The position numbers and the translations under genes were made by a program. Positions 33,911 to 42,594 of a DNA stretch of 64,000 nt are shown here, in pieces. The stretch is taken from NCBI RefSeq assembly GCF_024505145.1, contig NZ_JANIAA010000037.1:39699-103698 (forward strand). The letters are read 5' to 3'. Numbering within the stretch: the stretch's first letter is position 1; the number at the start of each line of letters is the position of its first letter. The notes under the pieces were generated by a model. It did not search any database. It saw only the letters and a program-made list of their open reading frames with translations, and was not told the DNA's origin. The stretch comes from Streptomyces rugosispiralis. Lineage in GTDB: Bacteria; Actinomycetota; Actinomycetes; Streptomycetales; Streptomycetaceae.

Positions 33911-34351
33911 GCGGTTCGCTCCTCGCTGAATTTCTGGTTGGCCCGGCTGTGGGCACGATGGTGGCATGGTCGCCCGTCAGAGCGTACCGAGGCTTGATAG
34001 AGCCTTTGTGCCGCCACCCGTTGAAACGTCCATGCTAGTCGCACCGGCAACCGTTTCGCTCGTACGTTCGATACCTCGCGGCGGTGCCGCACACATCACG
34101 TTCCCTTTCAGGCATGAACCATTTAGGCTCCGGGCACGTCCTCATTCACAACCGGCAACCCGGCCGGGAGGACAAACCAGACAATCGACGCGAAGCATCA
34201 AAGCTAGGCAATACGGCTCATTCGCCGCCAAACGTCACCATCCGGCCTACTCAGAAGCAACTTTTGGGAAAAAGCCACGAGCGGGAACGATTTCAGGCTG
34301 GTTGGATGTTGACCCTGGTACGACAGCTCGTCGAGCTAGAGAAGAGGCGAC
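33911..34351. promoter_or_regulatory. Divergent promoter region between parE and a small zinc-finger gene
   Basis: A 441-bp gap of lower GC than its surroundings, with no gene. A TTGACC at 34309 is a good -35 for the rightward gene but the -10 17-18 bases later (GAGCTA) is poor. A perfect 13-bp dyad AGCTCGTCGAGCT lies at 34325-34337. A partial SOS-like site CGCTCGTACGTTCG lies at 34057-34070. Confidence 0.4.
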
Positions 34352-34582
34352 GTGACTACTGTTCTGACCCCCGCGAGCCCGTTGACGGCCGCTGACCGCT
34401 GCGATCGCTGCGGCGCCCAGGCGTACCTGCGCGTCGTGCTGATCAGCGGTGGTGAACTGCTCTTCTGTGCCCACCACGGGCGCAAGTTCGAGCCGGAACT
34501 CAAGAAGATCGCCGCGGAAATACAGGACGAGACCGAGCGACTCACGGCCGTTCCGGCGTCCGCGTCCGAAGACGAACGCTGA
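34352..34582 (+). CDS. Small zinc-ribbon protein (DUF7455-like)
   Basis: This 76-aa protein has two metal-binding halves: CDRCGAQAY (residues 17-25) and FCAHHGRKFEPEL (about 38-50), giving a CX2C/CX2H set likely to hold one zinc. The tail is Glu/Ser-rich (ERLTAVPASASEDER). It resembles a family seen next to hrdB in Streptomyces, of unknown role; small zinc ribbons often act on RNA polymerase or DNA. The GTG at 34352 follows GAGG. It is divergent from parE. Confidence 0.82.
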   Translation: MTTVLTPASPLTAADRCDRCGAQAYLRVVLISGGELLFCAHHGRKFEPELKKIAAEIQDETERLTAVPASASEDER

Positions 34583-34687
34583 CGCCTCATACCCACGACG
34601 ACGAGCGACGCCGGCCCAGGGCCGGAATCCGGGCGGTCTGCCCCCTGAGCGGGGCGGCCGCCCATGCTCGTATCGTCGGGCTCCGCC

Positions 34688-35518
34688 TCAGTCATGGGCG
34701 GCCACCAGATCGGCCACCGAGGAGATCCTCGTGTAGACGCCCGGCCGCCCCGCCACGGCGCATCCACTCCCCCAGGACACCAGGCCCACCAGCCGTCCAC
34801 GGGCCACCAGAGGCCCTCCGCTGTCCCCCTGACAGGCGTCCCGGCCCCCGTCCGGCAGCCCGGCACAGACCATGGAGCGCGGGTCGTAGTCCCCCTCCGC
34901 GTTGCCCGGATAGGCCCTCTCACAGACGCTGTCGGCCAGCACCTGGACCGTCGCGGTACGCAGCGACGAGGCATAGGTGCCATCGCCCTCCGTATCGCCC
35001 CAGCCGTACACCGCGGCCCGTTCACCCGGCCGGTACGCCTGGTCCCCGGCGCCCGCCATGCGGATGGTGTAGGCCGCGGGCACCGCGACCCCCAAGGTGA
35101 GCACCGCGATGTCCCCGGCCCGGTTGTCGCCCTCGTACGCCGGATTGGCCCACACCCGCGCCAGCGGGTACTCCACCCCGTCCTTCTTCCGCAGGTCGTT
35201 ACGGCCGATGATCACCTTCAGGTCCCGTACGTCCCGCCAGTCCTTGCCGAGCACCCCACGGCTCAGGCAGTGGGCCGCCGTGACGACCGTTGTGGCGCCC
35301 ACCACCGCCCCGCCACAGAACTGGCCCGCCCTCTTGTCCCCGAAGATCTCACGGCTGGCCACGGCCACCGCCCAGGGCGCCTCGACCGTACGGGCCGGAT
35401 GCCCACCGATCACCACCCGGTCGGCCGTCGCCGGGGCGGGCGCGGTGAGCACTATCGCGAGCGCGGCGGCCAGCGGCACCGCCAGGGCGACGAGGAGCGA
35501 GCGGGGGGACCTAGGCAT
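34688..35518 (-). CDS. Secreted trypsin-like serine protease
   Basis: This 276-aa S1 family protease has a signal peptide (basic PRSPRS, hydrophobic LLVALAVPLAAALAIVL, cleavage near ATA-DR), directly followed by VVIGGHPARTVEAPWAVAVA, which is typical of an activated chymotrypsin fold start. The catalytic triad is H in VVTAAHCLS, D in GDIAVLTL, and S in CQGDSGGPLV. Paired cysteines fit disulphides. It is expected outside the cell degrading proteins. The ATG at 35518 is five bases after AGGAGG, a strong ribosome-binding site. It lies between hrdB and the zinc-ribbon gene and is transcribed alone. Confidence 0.95.
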   Translation of the reverse strand: MPRSPRSLLVALAVPLAAALAIVLTAPAPATADRVVIGGHPARTVEAPWAVAVASREIFGDKRAGQFCGGAVVGATTVVTAAHCLSRGVLGKDWRDVRDLKVIIGRNDLRKKDGVEYPLARVWANPAYEGDNRAGDIAVLTLGVAVPAAYTIRMAGAGDQAYRPGERAAVYGWGDTEGDGTYASSLRTATVQVLADSVCERAYPGNAEGDYDPRSMVCAGLPDGGRDACQGDSGGPLVARGRLVGLVSWGSGCAVAGRPGVYTRISSVADLVAAHD

Positions 35519-35636
35519 GCGGCCTCCTGACCATACGGAGCAAGACGCATACTCAGCGTTACCCCCTCTGTCGCGAAGCGCATCCCGAGTGGGCCAAGCG
35601 GGGAACATGACGCCGGAGGACTTGGCGCCGCGCGAC

Positions 35637-35675
35637 GAGAAGGCCGGGCTCCCTCGGAGGGAGCCCGGCCTTCTC
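35637..35675. terminator. hrdB terminator
   Basis: An 18-bp perfect stem (35637-35654 with 35658-35675) and 3-base loop, 35 bases past the hrdB stop codon, with short A and T runs inside the stem base (GAGAAGG/CCTTCTC). Confidence 0.9.
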
Positions 35676-35709
35676 GCCGTACCGCTTCGCTATGGGGCGG
35701 CGGTCCGCA

Positions 35710-37275
35710 TCAGTCCAGGTAGTCGCGGAGAACCTGGGAGCGGGACGGGTGGCGCAGCTTCGACATCGTCTTGGACTCGATCTGACGGATGCGCTCACGC
35801 GTCACGCCGTAGACCTTGCCGATCTCGTCGAGGGTCTTCGGCTGACCGTCGGTGAGGCCGAAGCGCATCGAGACCACGCCCGCCTCGCGCTCGCTGAGCG
35901 TGTCGAGCACGGAGTGCAGCTGCTCCTGCAGCAGGGTGAAGCTGACCGCGTCGGCCGGGACGACCGCCTCGGAGTCCTCGATGAGGTCACCGAACTCGCT
36001 GTCGCCGTCCTCGCCCAGCGGGGTGTGCAGCGAGATCGGCTCACGGCCGTACTTCTGGACCTCGATGACCTTCTCGGGGGTCATGTCGAGTTCCTTGGCC
36101 AGCTCCTCCGGGGTGGGCTCGCGGCCCAGGTCCTGGAGCATCTGGCGCTGGACGCGCGCCAGCTTGTTGATGACCTCGACCATGTGCACCGGGATACGGA
36201 TGGTGCGGGCCTGGTCGGCCATGGCGCGGGTGATCGCCTGACGGATCCACCAGGTGGCGTACGTGGAGAACTTGTAGCCCTTGGTGTAGTCGAACTTCTC
36301 GACCGCGCGGATCAGACCGAGGTTGCCCTCCTGGATGAGGTCCAGGAAGAGCATGCCGCGGCCCGTGTAGCGCTTGGCCAGCGAGACCACCAGACGGAGG
36401 TTGGCCTCCAGGAGGTGGTTCTTGGCGCGGCGGCCGTCCTCGGCGATGATCTCCAGCTCGCGCTTGAGCTTGGGGGCCAGCTTGTCGGAGTTGGCGAGCT
36501 TGTCCTCGGCGAACAGACCGGCCTCGATGCGCTTGGCGAGCTCGACCTCCTGCTCGGCGTTGAGCAGCGGGACCTTGCCGATCTGCTTGAGGTAGTCCTT
36601 GACCGGGTCGGCGGTGGCACCGGCCGCGGCCACCTGCTGCGCGGGGGCGTCGTCCTCGTCCTCGTCGGAGAGCACGAAGCCCGCGTTCTCCGGCTCGGCC
36701 TCGGCGCCCTCGGGGCCGGGCTTGCCCGGCACCTCCTCGATGACGTCCTCGCCCTCGAGGATCTCGTCGGTGACGTCCTTCTTGGCGGTGGTCTTCTTCG
36801 CGACCGTCTTCTTGGCGGCGGCGGTGGCCTTCTTGGCGACCGCCTTCTTTGCCACGGCCTTCTTGGCGGCGGCCTTCTTCGCGGGAGCGGCCGCGGCTTC
36901 ACCGGCCAGGGCGGCGCCCGGGTCCGAGGTGGGGGCGGCCGGAGCGGCGGGGGCCTTCTTGGCGGTGACCGTCTTGGCCGCGACAGTCTTGGTGGCGGTG
37001 CGCTTTGCCGGGCTCTTCGCTGCGACGCTCTTACGGGTGCGCTTGGGCGCCTCTGCGGCACTGACCATCAGCGTCACACCCTCCTCGTCGAGGATCTGGT
37101 TGAGGCTGCGCAGTACGTTCTTCCACTGGGTTGGCGGAATCTGGTCAGCCTCGAAGGCCCGGCGCACATCGTCGCCGGCGATCTGCCCCTCAGCCTTTCC
37201 CCGCTCGATGAGCGCCATGACAGACTCCGACTCGGCGATCTCCGGCGGGAGCGTACGGGATGTGCTGGCCGACAC
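35710..37275 (-). CDS. hrdB: Principal RNA polymerase sigma factor HrdB
   Basis: This 521-aa protein is the essential housekeeping sigma-70 factor. Region 1.1 is replaced by a conserved head (SASTSRTLPPEIAESESVMA) and a long Ala/Lys-rich arm of AKK-type repeats (about residues 85-170), then an acidic stretch (SDEDEDDAP). Region 1.2 is DPVKDYLKQIGKVPLL, region 2 includes the -10 binding YKFSTYATWWIRQAITR, region 3 TPEELAKELDMTPEKV, and region 4.2 TLDEIGKVYGVTRERIRQIE, ending in VLRDYLD. The start is GTG at 37275, six bases after GAGAGG, giving SASTSR as in S. coelicolor HrdB. A TTG two codons upstream is less likely. Confidence 0.97.
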   Translation of the reverse strand: MSASTSRTLPPEIAESESVMALIERGKAEGQIAGDDVRRAFEADQIPPTQWKNVLRSLNQILDEEGVTLMVSAAEAPKRTRKSVAAKSPAKRTATKTVAAKTVTAKKAPAAPAAPTSDPGAALAGEAAAAPAKKAAAKKAVAKKAVAKKATAAAKKTVAKKTTAKKDVTDEILEGEDVIEEVPGKPGPEGAEAEPENAGFVLSDEDEDDAPAQQVAAAGATADPVKDYLKQIGKVPLLNAEQEVELAKRIEAGLFAEDKLANSDKLAPKLKRELEIIAEDGRRAKNHLLEANLRLVVSLAKRYTGRGMLFLDLIQEGNLGLIRAVEKFDYTKGYKFSTYATWWIRQAITRAMADQARTIRIPVHMVEVINKLARVQRQMLQDLGREPTPEELAKELDMTPEKVIEVQKYGREPISLHTPLGEDGDSEFGDLIEDSEAVVPADAVSFTLLQEQLHSVLDTLSEREAGVVSMRFGLTDGQPKTLDEIGKVYGVTRERIRQIESKTMSKLRHPSRSQVLRDYLD

Positions 37276-37744
37276 GAACAACCTCTCGGAACGTTGGAAA
37301 CGGCTTCCGGCTCAGTCCGGTGGGGGACTGGAGCCGACGACCGCCGGCAGGGATGAACCGACGGCGCGGGCGGAGTGCGGAGGAGTACAGCGTTTTGAGC
37401 GACATCCGTATTCCCTCCGCGGCTGCCACCTCTTTAATCATCGCGCTGCCCCAAAGAGCGTTACGCCCAATACTCGTGGCCCGAGTCACACCCCATAACG
37501 GTCTTAATGCCCATCCAACGGGACAGAAAACTCCCAGTCGCACACCGAAGGGAGTCACACGGCGCCGATCGATCAGATCGCGCCGCGCCGCCGAACCCGC
37601 GGCGCGGGATCCGGCGACGCCCTCTCGTACGCCGTACGGCATCCATCGGGCCGGAACTCGCCGCCTACTGGCACCGCCTCGCCGTACCTCGTACACCGCA
37701 CGCTCCGGATACCCGGCACTCCAGGCAACCGGACGCGCCGCGGA
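37276..37744 (-). promoter_or_regulatory. Long hrdB promoter and leader region
   Basis: A 469-bp gap between the FCD regulator gene and hrdB, with no gene. It must contain the hrdB promoter (in S. coelicolor one promoter is read by the ShbA sigma factor). The central part around 37430-37520 is A/T-richer than the flanks. No exact promoter elements could be assigned by eye. Confidence 0.5.
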
Positions 37745-38644
37745 TCAGTGCTCGCGCGGCGCGGGCACCCCGACCTCGGCATGATCGAGATCCGGGTGGA
37801 CGGTCAGCAGCTGGCGCATCGCCGCCTCGGCCCCCGCGGCGTCGCCCTCGCCGATCGCCTCGACGATCCGGCGGTGGTGGGCGACCCCCGCCTCGGTGAG
37901 GCGGTCGCAGCCGGAGACCGGGGCCCCGGAGACATGCAGCGCGGCGGCGACGATGCCCGCCAGGTGCTCCAGCATCCGATTGCCCCCGGCCTGGAGCAGC
38001 AGCGCGTGGAACTCGGCGTCGGCGCGGGAGAAGGTGAGGGCGTCGCCCTGCGCCAGCGCGTGGCCCATGATCTCGACCATGTCGCCGAGCCGCTGCTGCA
38101 GCTCCTCGCGGCCGTGCCCGGCGGCGAGACGGGCGGCCAGCGGCTCGATGGTCCAGCGCAGCTCGCACAGCTCACGGCGCTGGTCGTCGCGCTGCGGACC
38201 GAAGGCGCGCCACTCGATGATGTCCGGATCGAGCAGGTTCCAGTCGCTGACCGGGCGGACCCGGGTGCCCACGTTGGGGCGGGCGCTGACCAGGCCCTTG
38301 GCCTCGAGGACGCGCAGCGATTCCCGTACGACGGTGCGGGAGACCTCGAAGCGCTGACCGATCTCCTCGGGGACGAGCGGACGGTCCGCGCCCAGGTCAC
38401 CGGAGACGATCATCTGGCCCAGCTGCTGAACGAGTTGGCCGTGCAGCCCGCGGCCCCGGTTGCCGGCCGCGCGTCGGCCCACCCGGCCGATCTCCGCCTC
38501 GGCACCGTCCCAGGAGGAGGGGGCGCTGCCGCGGTCGGCGCCGGGGGCTTCGGCGTAGGAGTAGCGGTCAAGCTCGCCCGAACCGGCCAGGCCGGAGTCG
38601 GCGGGGCGAGCCGCGGTCATCGTGGTGTGCGCAAGGGTACTCAC
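37745..38644 (-). CDS. GntR/FadR-family regulator with FCD domain
   Basis: This 299-aa regulator has an unusual ~85-residue N-terminal extension (Ala/Gly/Ser-rich), then a winged helix-turn-helix (about 85-150: MIVSGDLGADRPLVPEEIGQ, RFEVSRTVVRESLRVLEAKG) and the six-helix FCD domain with its metal/ligand-site His residues (EFHALLLQAGGNRML, HHRRIVEAIGEGDA). FCD regulators bind organic acids such as gluconate, lactate or acyl compounds. The start is GTG at 38644, four to five bases after AAGGA; an ATG at 38620 is an alternative. It lies directly upstream of hrdB in the same orientation. Target unknown. Confidence 0.88.
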   Translation of the reverse strand: MSTLAHTTMTAARPADSGLAGSGELDRYSYAEAPGADRGSAPSSWDGAEAEIGRVGRRAAGNRGRGLHGQLVQQLGQMIVSGDLGADRPLVPEEIGQRFEVSRTVVRESLRVLEAKGLVSARPNVGTRVRPVSDWNLLDPDIIEWRAFGPQRDDQRRELCELRWTIEPLAARLAAGHGREELQQRLGDMVEIMGHALAQGDALTFSRADAEFHALLLQAGGNRMLEHLAGIVAAALHVSGAPVSGCDRLTEAGVAHHRRIVEAIGEGDAAGAEAAMRQLLTVHPDLDHAEVGVPAPREH

Positions 38645-39060
38645 GCATCCTTTGTCGGCGACGCCTCGGAAGCCCTTGAGGTCTTTGGTGAAAAGCACAC
38701 GAAAGGGTGATCGCCCATTACCTCATAATTGACGCTCAATCGGACAGAAAGAAGCATCCTTCGGGGAGTTGCGAGCAGTTCGCGCGTTGGCTGTACGAAT
38801 CGGCTTCTGGCCTGATCCACTGGCTGGGGACGGGCGGCTGGCCGCGCGCGAGCCGGGCGGTTGGGGGGCCGGGCGGTTGGGGGGCCGGGGCCGCTTCCGG
38901 GCCGAGAGCGGGCGACGGGGTGGGCGTGCGTGCGTCGGAGCGGGCGCGTGTCGGAGCGTGTCGGAGCAGGCGGGCGGGTGGTCGACGGGGCGGGCGGAGC
39001 GCCTGGTGCGGGACGCCTGGTGCGGGACGCCTGGTGCGGGACGCCTGGTGCGGAGCTGCG
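38645..39060. other. Gene-free, G-rich repeat region
   Basis: A 416-bp gap between two leftward genes. The part next to the regulator (38700-38780) is A/T-rich and likely holds its promoter. The rest is G-rich on the plus strand, with two copies of a 15-bp unit (CCGGGCGGTTGGGGG, 38857-38886), a run of GTGTCGGAGC words near 38950-38975, and a 14-bp tandem repeat listed separately. The runs of three to six G could fold into a quadruplex. No gene. Confidence 0.65.
39001..39054. repeat. 14-bp tandem repeat
   Basis: Three perfect copies and a partial fourth of GCCTGGTGCGGGAC, ending seven bases before the stop codon of the ABC transporter gene. Confidence 0.92.
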
Positions 39061-41280
39061 CTACTGGCGGGTGCTCTTGCCGCGCAGACCGGTGAGGGCG
39101 TAGGCGCACAGCAGGACGGCCACCGACAACATCAGCGCCTGCCCGACCGGTTGGGACGCGAGCCGCAGCGCGACCGCCAGCGCTCGGTCGATCATGGACG
39201 GCGACCGGTCCAGCATCGCCGCGCGCAGCCGGTGCGGCAGCATGACCAGCGAACGCAGCGACGGGTCCTGCCCCGCGCGCTGGATGACGGGCACCGCGAG
39301 GATCGGCACGGCGAGCAGGGTGGCCAGCCCGAGCGCGGTGGAACGGAAGACTCCGGCGGCGAGCAGCCCGGCCCACGACGAGCCGATGGTCAGGCCGAAG
39401 ACGCCGACCACCAGCGCGGGCCAGTCACCGGGCAACGGCACCGCGTTGCCGCCCACGAGCAGCAGGAGCGCCGCGCTGTCGAGCACGATGACGCCGAGCG
39501 ACAGCAGGACGGCACCGGCCGCGCAGACCGCGAATTTGGCGGCCAGCAGCCCGAGTCGGCGGGGCACGGCGTCCCGGGTCGCGGCCAGTGCCGGAAAACG
39601 GAACTCGTCGCCGAAGGCGAGGGCGCCCAGGAGACCGGCCGCGATGGCGACGGGCGGCAGCGGGAGGTCGGCGGGCCAGCCCGTGAGCCGGTGCAGCTCC
39701 CCGGTATCACCGGCGCGGGCGAGCAGCACGGAGGCGAGGAGGGAGGCCACGATGGAGGCGACGCCGATCAGCCAGCCGGTCCGCACACCGGTGGCGCGGC
39801 GCATCTCGTAGCGCATCGGCCAGGCGGGGCCGGGGAAGCGGAGCTTGGGGAGCAGCCGCAGCGGGGGCGCCTCGGGATCGCGGGCGCGAGCGGCCGCGGG
39901 GGTCCCCGGGCCCAGATCGGCGGTCTCCTCGACCAGCCGGTGGACCACGATGCCGTGGCGGTAGGCGGTCTCCCCGACGGAGGCGGGGGACAGGCCGTAG
40001 ACGGAGATATGGGTCTCGTCGTCCCGCACCACGGAGAACGGGTCGGCGTGCGCGGCGACCGGCTCCTCCTCGGCCTCGGTCCCGGCTGCGATCCCGCCGC
40101 CGACGCCGGCCCCGTTCCGCGCGCGGGCCGCTTCGGCGCCTGCCGCTTCGGTGTCGGCAACGGGGGCGGGGATGGAGGCGGGGGCGGGGGCGGGGACAGC
40201 CTTGTCCGCCGAGTTCGCCGAGTTCGCCGGGTTCGCCGTGTCCGCCGTGTCCGCCTTATCGCTGACCGCCATGTCGTCGGCTGTCTTGTCGCCGGCCGTG
40301 GCTTCCGCGGTGGCCTTCTTCGCCTCGACCGCGGCGGAGCCCCGGGAGGCGAACCGGGTCATCCTGACCTTGCGCCAGATCGCCCTCTTCCTGGCCTTGG
40401 GCCCGGCGCTCTCGGCCTTGACGACGTCGCCCCCGTCGGCCACGTCGGGCTGGACGACATCGGCGGCCTGGGCGGCCTCGGTATTGGCCGCGAGTTCGGC
40501 CGCCGCCCGGGCCTCCTCCGCCGCCTGGGCCTCGGCCAACTGCCGGGCGGCCTCGACCTCCTCCTCCAGGACGGCGGCGAGGCGGCTGACGAGCGGCGAG
40601 TGGACCACGACACGGGGGCGCAGCCGGGTGCGGGCGAACTCGTCCACCGGCTGATCGGCCACCAGCCGCCCCGATTCCAGGGTGAGCACCTGATCCGCGA
40701 GACGGATCACGCCCTCGGCGTCCTCGGTGGCGACGAGGACGGCGCCGCCCTGAGCGGCGAATTGGCGCAGCAGCCCGTACAGCCAAGCGGTCTCCCGGGC
40801 CGACAGGCCCCGTGCGGGCTCGTCGAGGACCAGGGTGTGCGGGTCCCCGAGGAGCGCGGTGGCGATCCCGAGACGACGCTCCGCCCCGGTCGACAGATCA
40901 CCGAGACGCTCGTCCGCCAGATCGGTGAGACCGACCACGTCGAGCACGACATCGGCGCGGACAGCGGCCACCCCGGCCGCGGCACCGAGCATCCTCAGAT
41001 GCCCCCGCACGGTGCGGCCCGGGTGACCGGGGACGTCCTCGAGGAGAACGCCGATCTCATGAGCCGGGCGCCGGATGCGGTGCAGGGGGCGGCCCCGGAA
41101 GAAGGCGGAGCCATGGCCCCGGTCGAGCTGCAGCAGCAGCCGCAGCGCGGTGGTCTTGCCCGCGCCGGGGCCGCCCAGCAGGGCGGTGACCCGGCCCGCC
41201 GGGGCCTCGAAGGTGAGGTCGTCGACAACGGGCGGTTGGTTGCGGCGGGGGGTGCTGGTCAGTCCGGTGGCCTGGATCAT
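39061..41280 (-). CDS. ABC transporter ATPase fused to an ABC-2-type permease
   Basis: The protein has 739 residues. The N-terminal ATPase (about 1-225) has Walker A GGPGAGKTT, a degenerate signature DLSTGAERRLGIA and Walker B TLVLDEPARGLS. A ~230-residue linker rich in Ala/Glu/Asp/Lys follows, partly coiled coil with 9-bp-repeat-encoded DTADTANPANSANSADK. The C-terminal membrane domain has about six helices from residue ~510. One protein thus holds a full half-transporter, likely an exporter. The ATG at 41280 is five bases after GGGAG; upstream codons in the frame overlap a dyad. No substrate can be told. A perfect inverted repeat 73 bp upstream may control it. Confidence 0.85.
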   Translation of the reverse strand: MIQATGLTSTPRRNQPPVVDDLTFEAPAGRVTALLGGPGAGKTTALRLLLQLDRGHGSAFFRGRPLHRIRRPAHEIGVLLEDVPGHPGRTVRGHLRMLGAAAGVAAVRADVVLDVVGLTDLADERLGDLSTGAERRLGIATALLGDPHTLVLDEPARGLSARETAWLYGLLRQFAAQGGAVLVATEDAEGVIRLADQVLTLESGRLVADQPVDEFARTRLRPRVVVHSPLVSRLAAVLEEEVEAARQLAEAQAAEEARAAAELAANTEAAQAADVVQPDVADGGDVVKAESAGPKARKRAIWRKVRMTRFASRGSAAVEAKKATAEATAGDKTADDMAVSDKADTADTANPANSANSADKAVPAPAPASIPAPVADTEAAGAEAARARNGAGVGGGIAAGTEAEEEPVAAHADPFSVVRDDETHISVYGLSPASVGETAYRHGIVVHRLVEETADLGPGTPAAARARDPEAPPLRLLPKLRFPGPAWPMRYEMRRATGVRTGWLIGVASIVASLLASVLLARAGDTGELHRLTGWPADLPLPPVAIAAGLLGALAFGDEFRFPALAATRDAVPRRLGLLAAKFAVCAAGAVLLSLGVIVLDSAALLLLVGGNAVPLPGDWPALVVGVFGLTIGSSWAGLLAAGVFRSTALGLATLLAVPILAVPVIQRAGQDPSLRSLVMLPHRLRAAMLDRSPSMIDRALAVALRLASQPVGQALMLSVAVLLCAYALTGLRGKSTRQ

Positions 41281-41352
41281 GGCTTCTCCCGCGGGGCATG
41301 GAACCGCTCGATGGCACGTGGGGACTGGTGGCGTACCGGAGAACGGTAACCC

Positions 41353-41380
41353 GCTATGTCCTATTTCTTCAGGACATAGC
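41353..41380. promoter_or_regulatory. Perfect inverted repeat upstream of the ABC transporter gene
   Basis: 10-bp perfect arms (GCTATGTCCT and AGGACATAGC) around 8 A/T-rich bases, in the 130-bp gap between the Nudix regulator (ends 41411) and the ABC gene (starts 41280). The A/T content and position, and lack of a T-tract, favour an operator over a terminator. TAGGAC inside it could be a -10 element for the ABC gene. Confidence 0.6.
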
Positions 41381-41410
41381 ACCCCCGGGGAGTCGTCGTG
41401 TCACGCCCCG

Positions 41411-42172
41411 TCACACCTCGGGACGAAGCATGGGCGGATTGAGCAGCGTCGCCCCTCCGGCCCGGAACAGCTGAGCGGGACGGCCGCCCTGACGGGTCGT
41501 CGTACCGCCGGTGGGCACCAGGAATCCCGGGGTGCCGGTGACCTTTCGGTGGAAGTTCCGCGGGTCCAGTGCCACGCCCCACACCGCCTCGTACACCCGG
41601 CGCAACTCACCGACCGTGAACTCCTGCGGGCAGAAGGCGGTGGCCAGCGACGAGTACTCGATCTTGGAGCGGGCGCGCTCGACCCCGTCCGCGAGGATCC
41701 GGGCATGGTCGAAGGCGAGCGGGGCGGCCAGATCGCTGTCCCGTCCGAAGGCCCCATCCTGGTCGAGCAGCGACTCGACCGGCGCCCAGCGCACGCTGTG
41801 CGCGTCACCCCCGGCCCGGGGCGCGGGCAGATCGGGCGCCAGCGCGAGATGCGCCACGCTGACCACGCGCATCCGGGGGTCCCGCTTCGGATCGCCGTAC
41901 GTGGCGAGCTGCTCGAGATGGGCCGCGTTCGGCGGAACCGGAAGCGTGGGGTCTTGCGCGAGCAGCCCGGTCTCCTCAGCCAACTCCCTGGCAGCGGCGG
42001 CGGCGAGATCCTCATCGGCCCGCACAAAACCGCCGGGCAGCGCCCACCGCCCCTTGAAGGGCGGCTCCCCGCGGCGAACGGCCAGCGCACACAACGAATG
42101 CCGCCGCACGGTGAGCACGACCAGATCAACGGTGACGGCGAACGCCGGGAAGGCCGACGGGTCGTAGGGCAT
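41411..42172 (-). CDS. NrtR-like Nudix transcriptional regulator
   Basis: The protein has 253 residues. The N-terminal Nudix-type domain (about 8-150) contains a Nudix box, GGFVRADEDLAAAAARELAE followed by ETGL, close to GX5EX7REUXEEXGU, but the first Glu of the box is kept only approximately. The C-terminal winged helix-turn-helix (about 160-235) contains FTVGELRRVYEAVWG and NFHRKVTGTPGFLVPTGG. This is the architecture of NrtR regulators, which sense ADP-ribose-type ligands and control NAD or sugar metabolism. The ATG has no ribosome-binding site but a TATGAT hexamer lies six bases upstream, so the message is probably leaderless. The neighbouring dyad suggests autoregulation. Targets are inferred only. 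Confidence 0.87.
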   Translation of the reverse strand: MPYDPSAFPAFAVTVDLVVLTVRRHSLCALAVRRGEPPFKGRWALPGGFVRADEDLAAAAARELAEETGLLAQDPTLPVPPNAAHLEQLATYGDPKRDPRMRVVSVAHLALAPDLPAPRAGGDAHSVRWAPVESLLDQDGAFGRDSDLAAPLAFDHARILADGVERARSKIEYSSLATAFCPQEFTVGELRRVYEAVWGVALDPRNFHRKVTGTPGFLVPTGGTTTRQGGRPAQLFRAGGATLLNPPMLRPEV

Positions 42173-42178
42173 GACGCG

Positions 42179-42209
42179 ATCATAGTCGTCTGCCTGACGA
42201 TAATCAGGC
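42179..42209 (-). promoter_or_regulatory. Leaderless promoter with overlapping dyad for the Nudix regulator
   Basis: Reading leftward, TATGAT (42184-42179) lies six bases before the ATG. A perfect inverted repeat GCCTGA-N6-TCAGGC (42192-42209) covers the -35 region. This suits autoregulation by the NrtR-like protein. Confidence 0.65.
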
Positions 42210-42594
42210 TCTTGAGCATGATCACCGATGTTCGTGAAATCGCTCTCTCAAGCGCTCGCCTGCACGATTCCCGCACCCCTTTCCGAATCCCCCGAGCCGC
42301 CCACGCGGGCGAACCTCGCCACCCCATCCCACCGGCCACCCGAGCCGCCGCGCCTCGGCAAACCTCCCTCGCCATCCACCGCCCGCCCGCGACCGTCACA
42401 CCTCGGCCGACCTGCCTCGCCGCCCGCTGTTCACCCCCGGCCGTCGGGCCTCGGCCCACCCCGCTGCCGCCCGTCGGCTGCCCCGGGCCCGGGCCGCCCG
42501 TCTTAGGCGCGAGCCAGCCGGCGGATCGGGATCCCGAAGGCAGTCCACAGACCGCCCCTGGCCCCCGCCCCAGGGCTCCCGCGGCCCGACCGGG
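42210..42594. other. Gene-free, C-rich gap
   Basis: About 385 bp between the Nudix regulator promoter and the DUF4192 gene. An open frame at 42228-42506 is Pro-rich, has no ribosome-binding site and no recognisable domain. Degenerate units of roughly 40-45 bp containing CCTCGGC and CCTCGCC words recur through it. Nothing else is seen. Confidence 0.6.

Noticed and set aside
34084..34395. 103-codon plus-strand frame overlapping the small zinc-ribbon gene start
   Set aside because: No ribosome-binding site, odd composition and out of frame with the recognised zinc-ribbon protein.
42228..42506. Pro-rich open frame after the Nudix regulator
   Set aside because: No ribosome-binding site, no recognised domain, and composition matches the C-rich noncoding strand.
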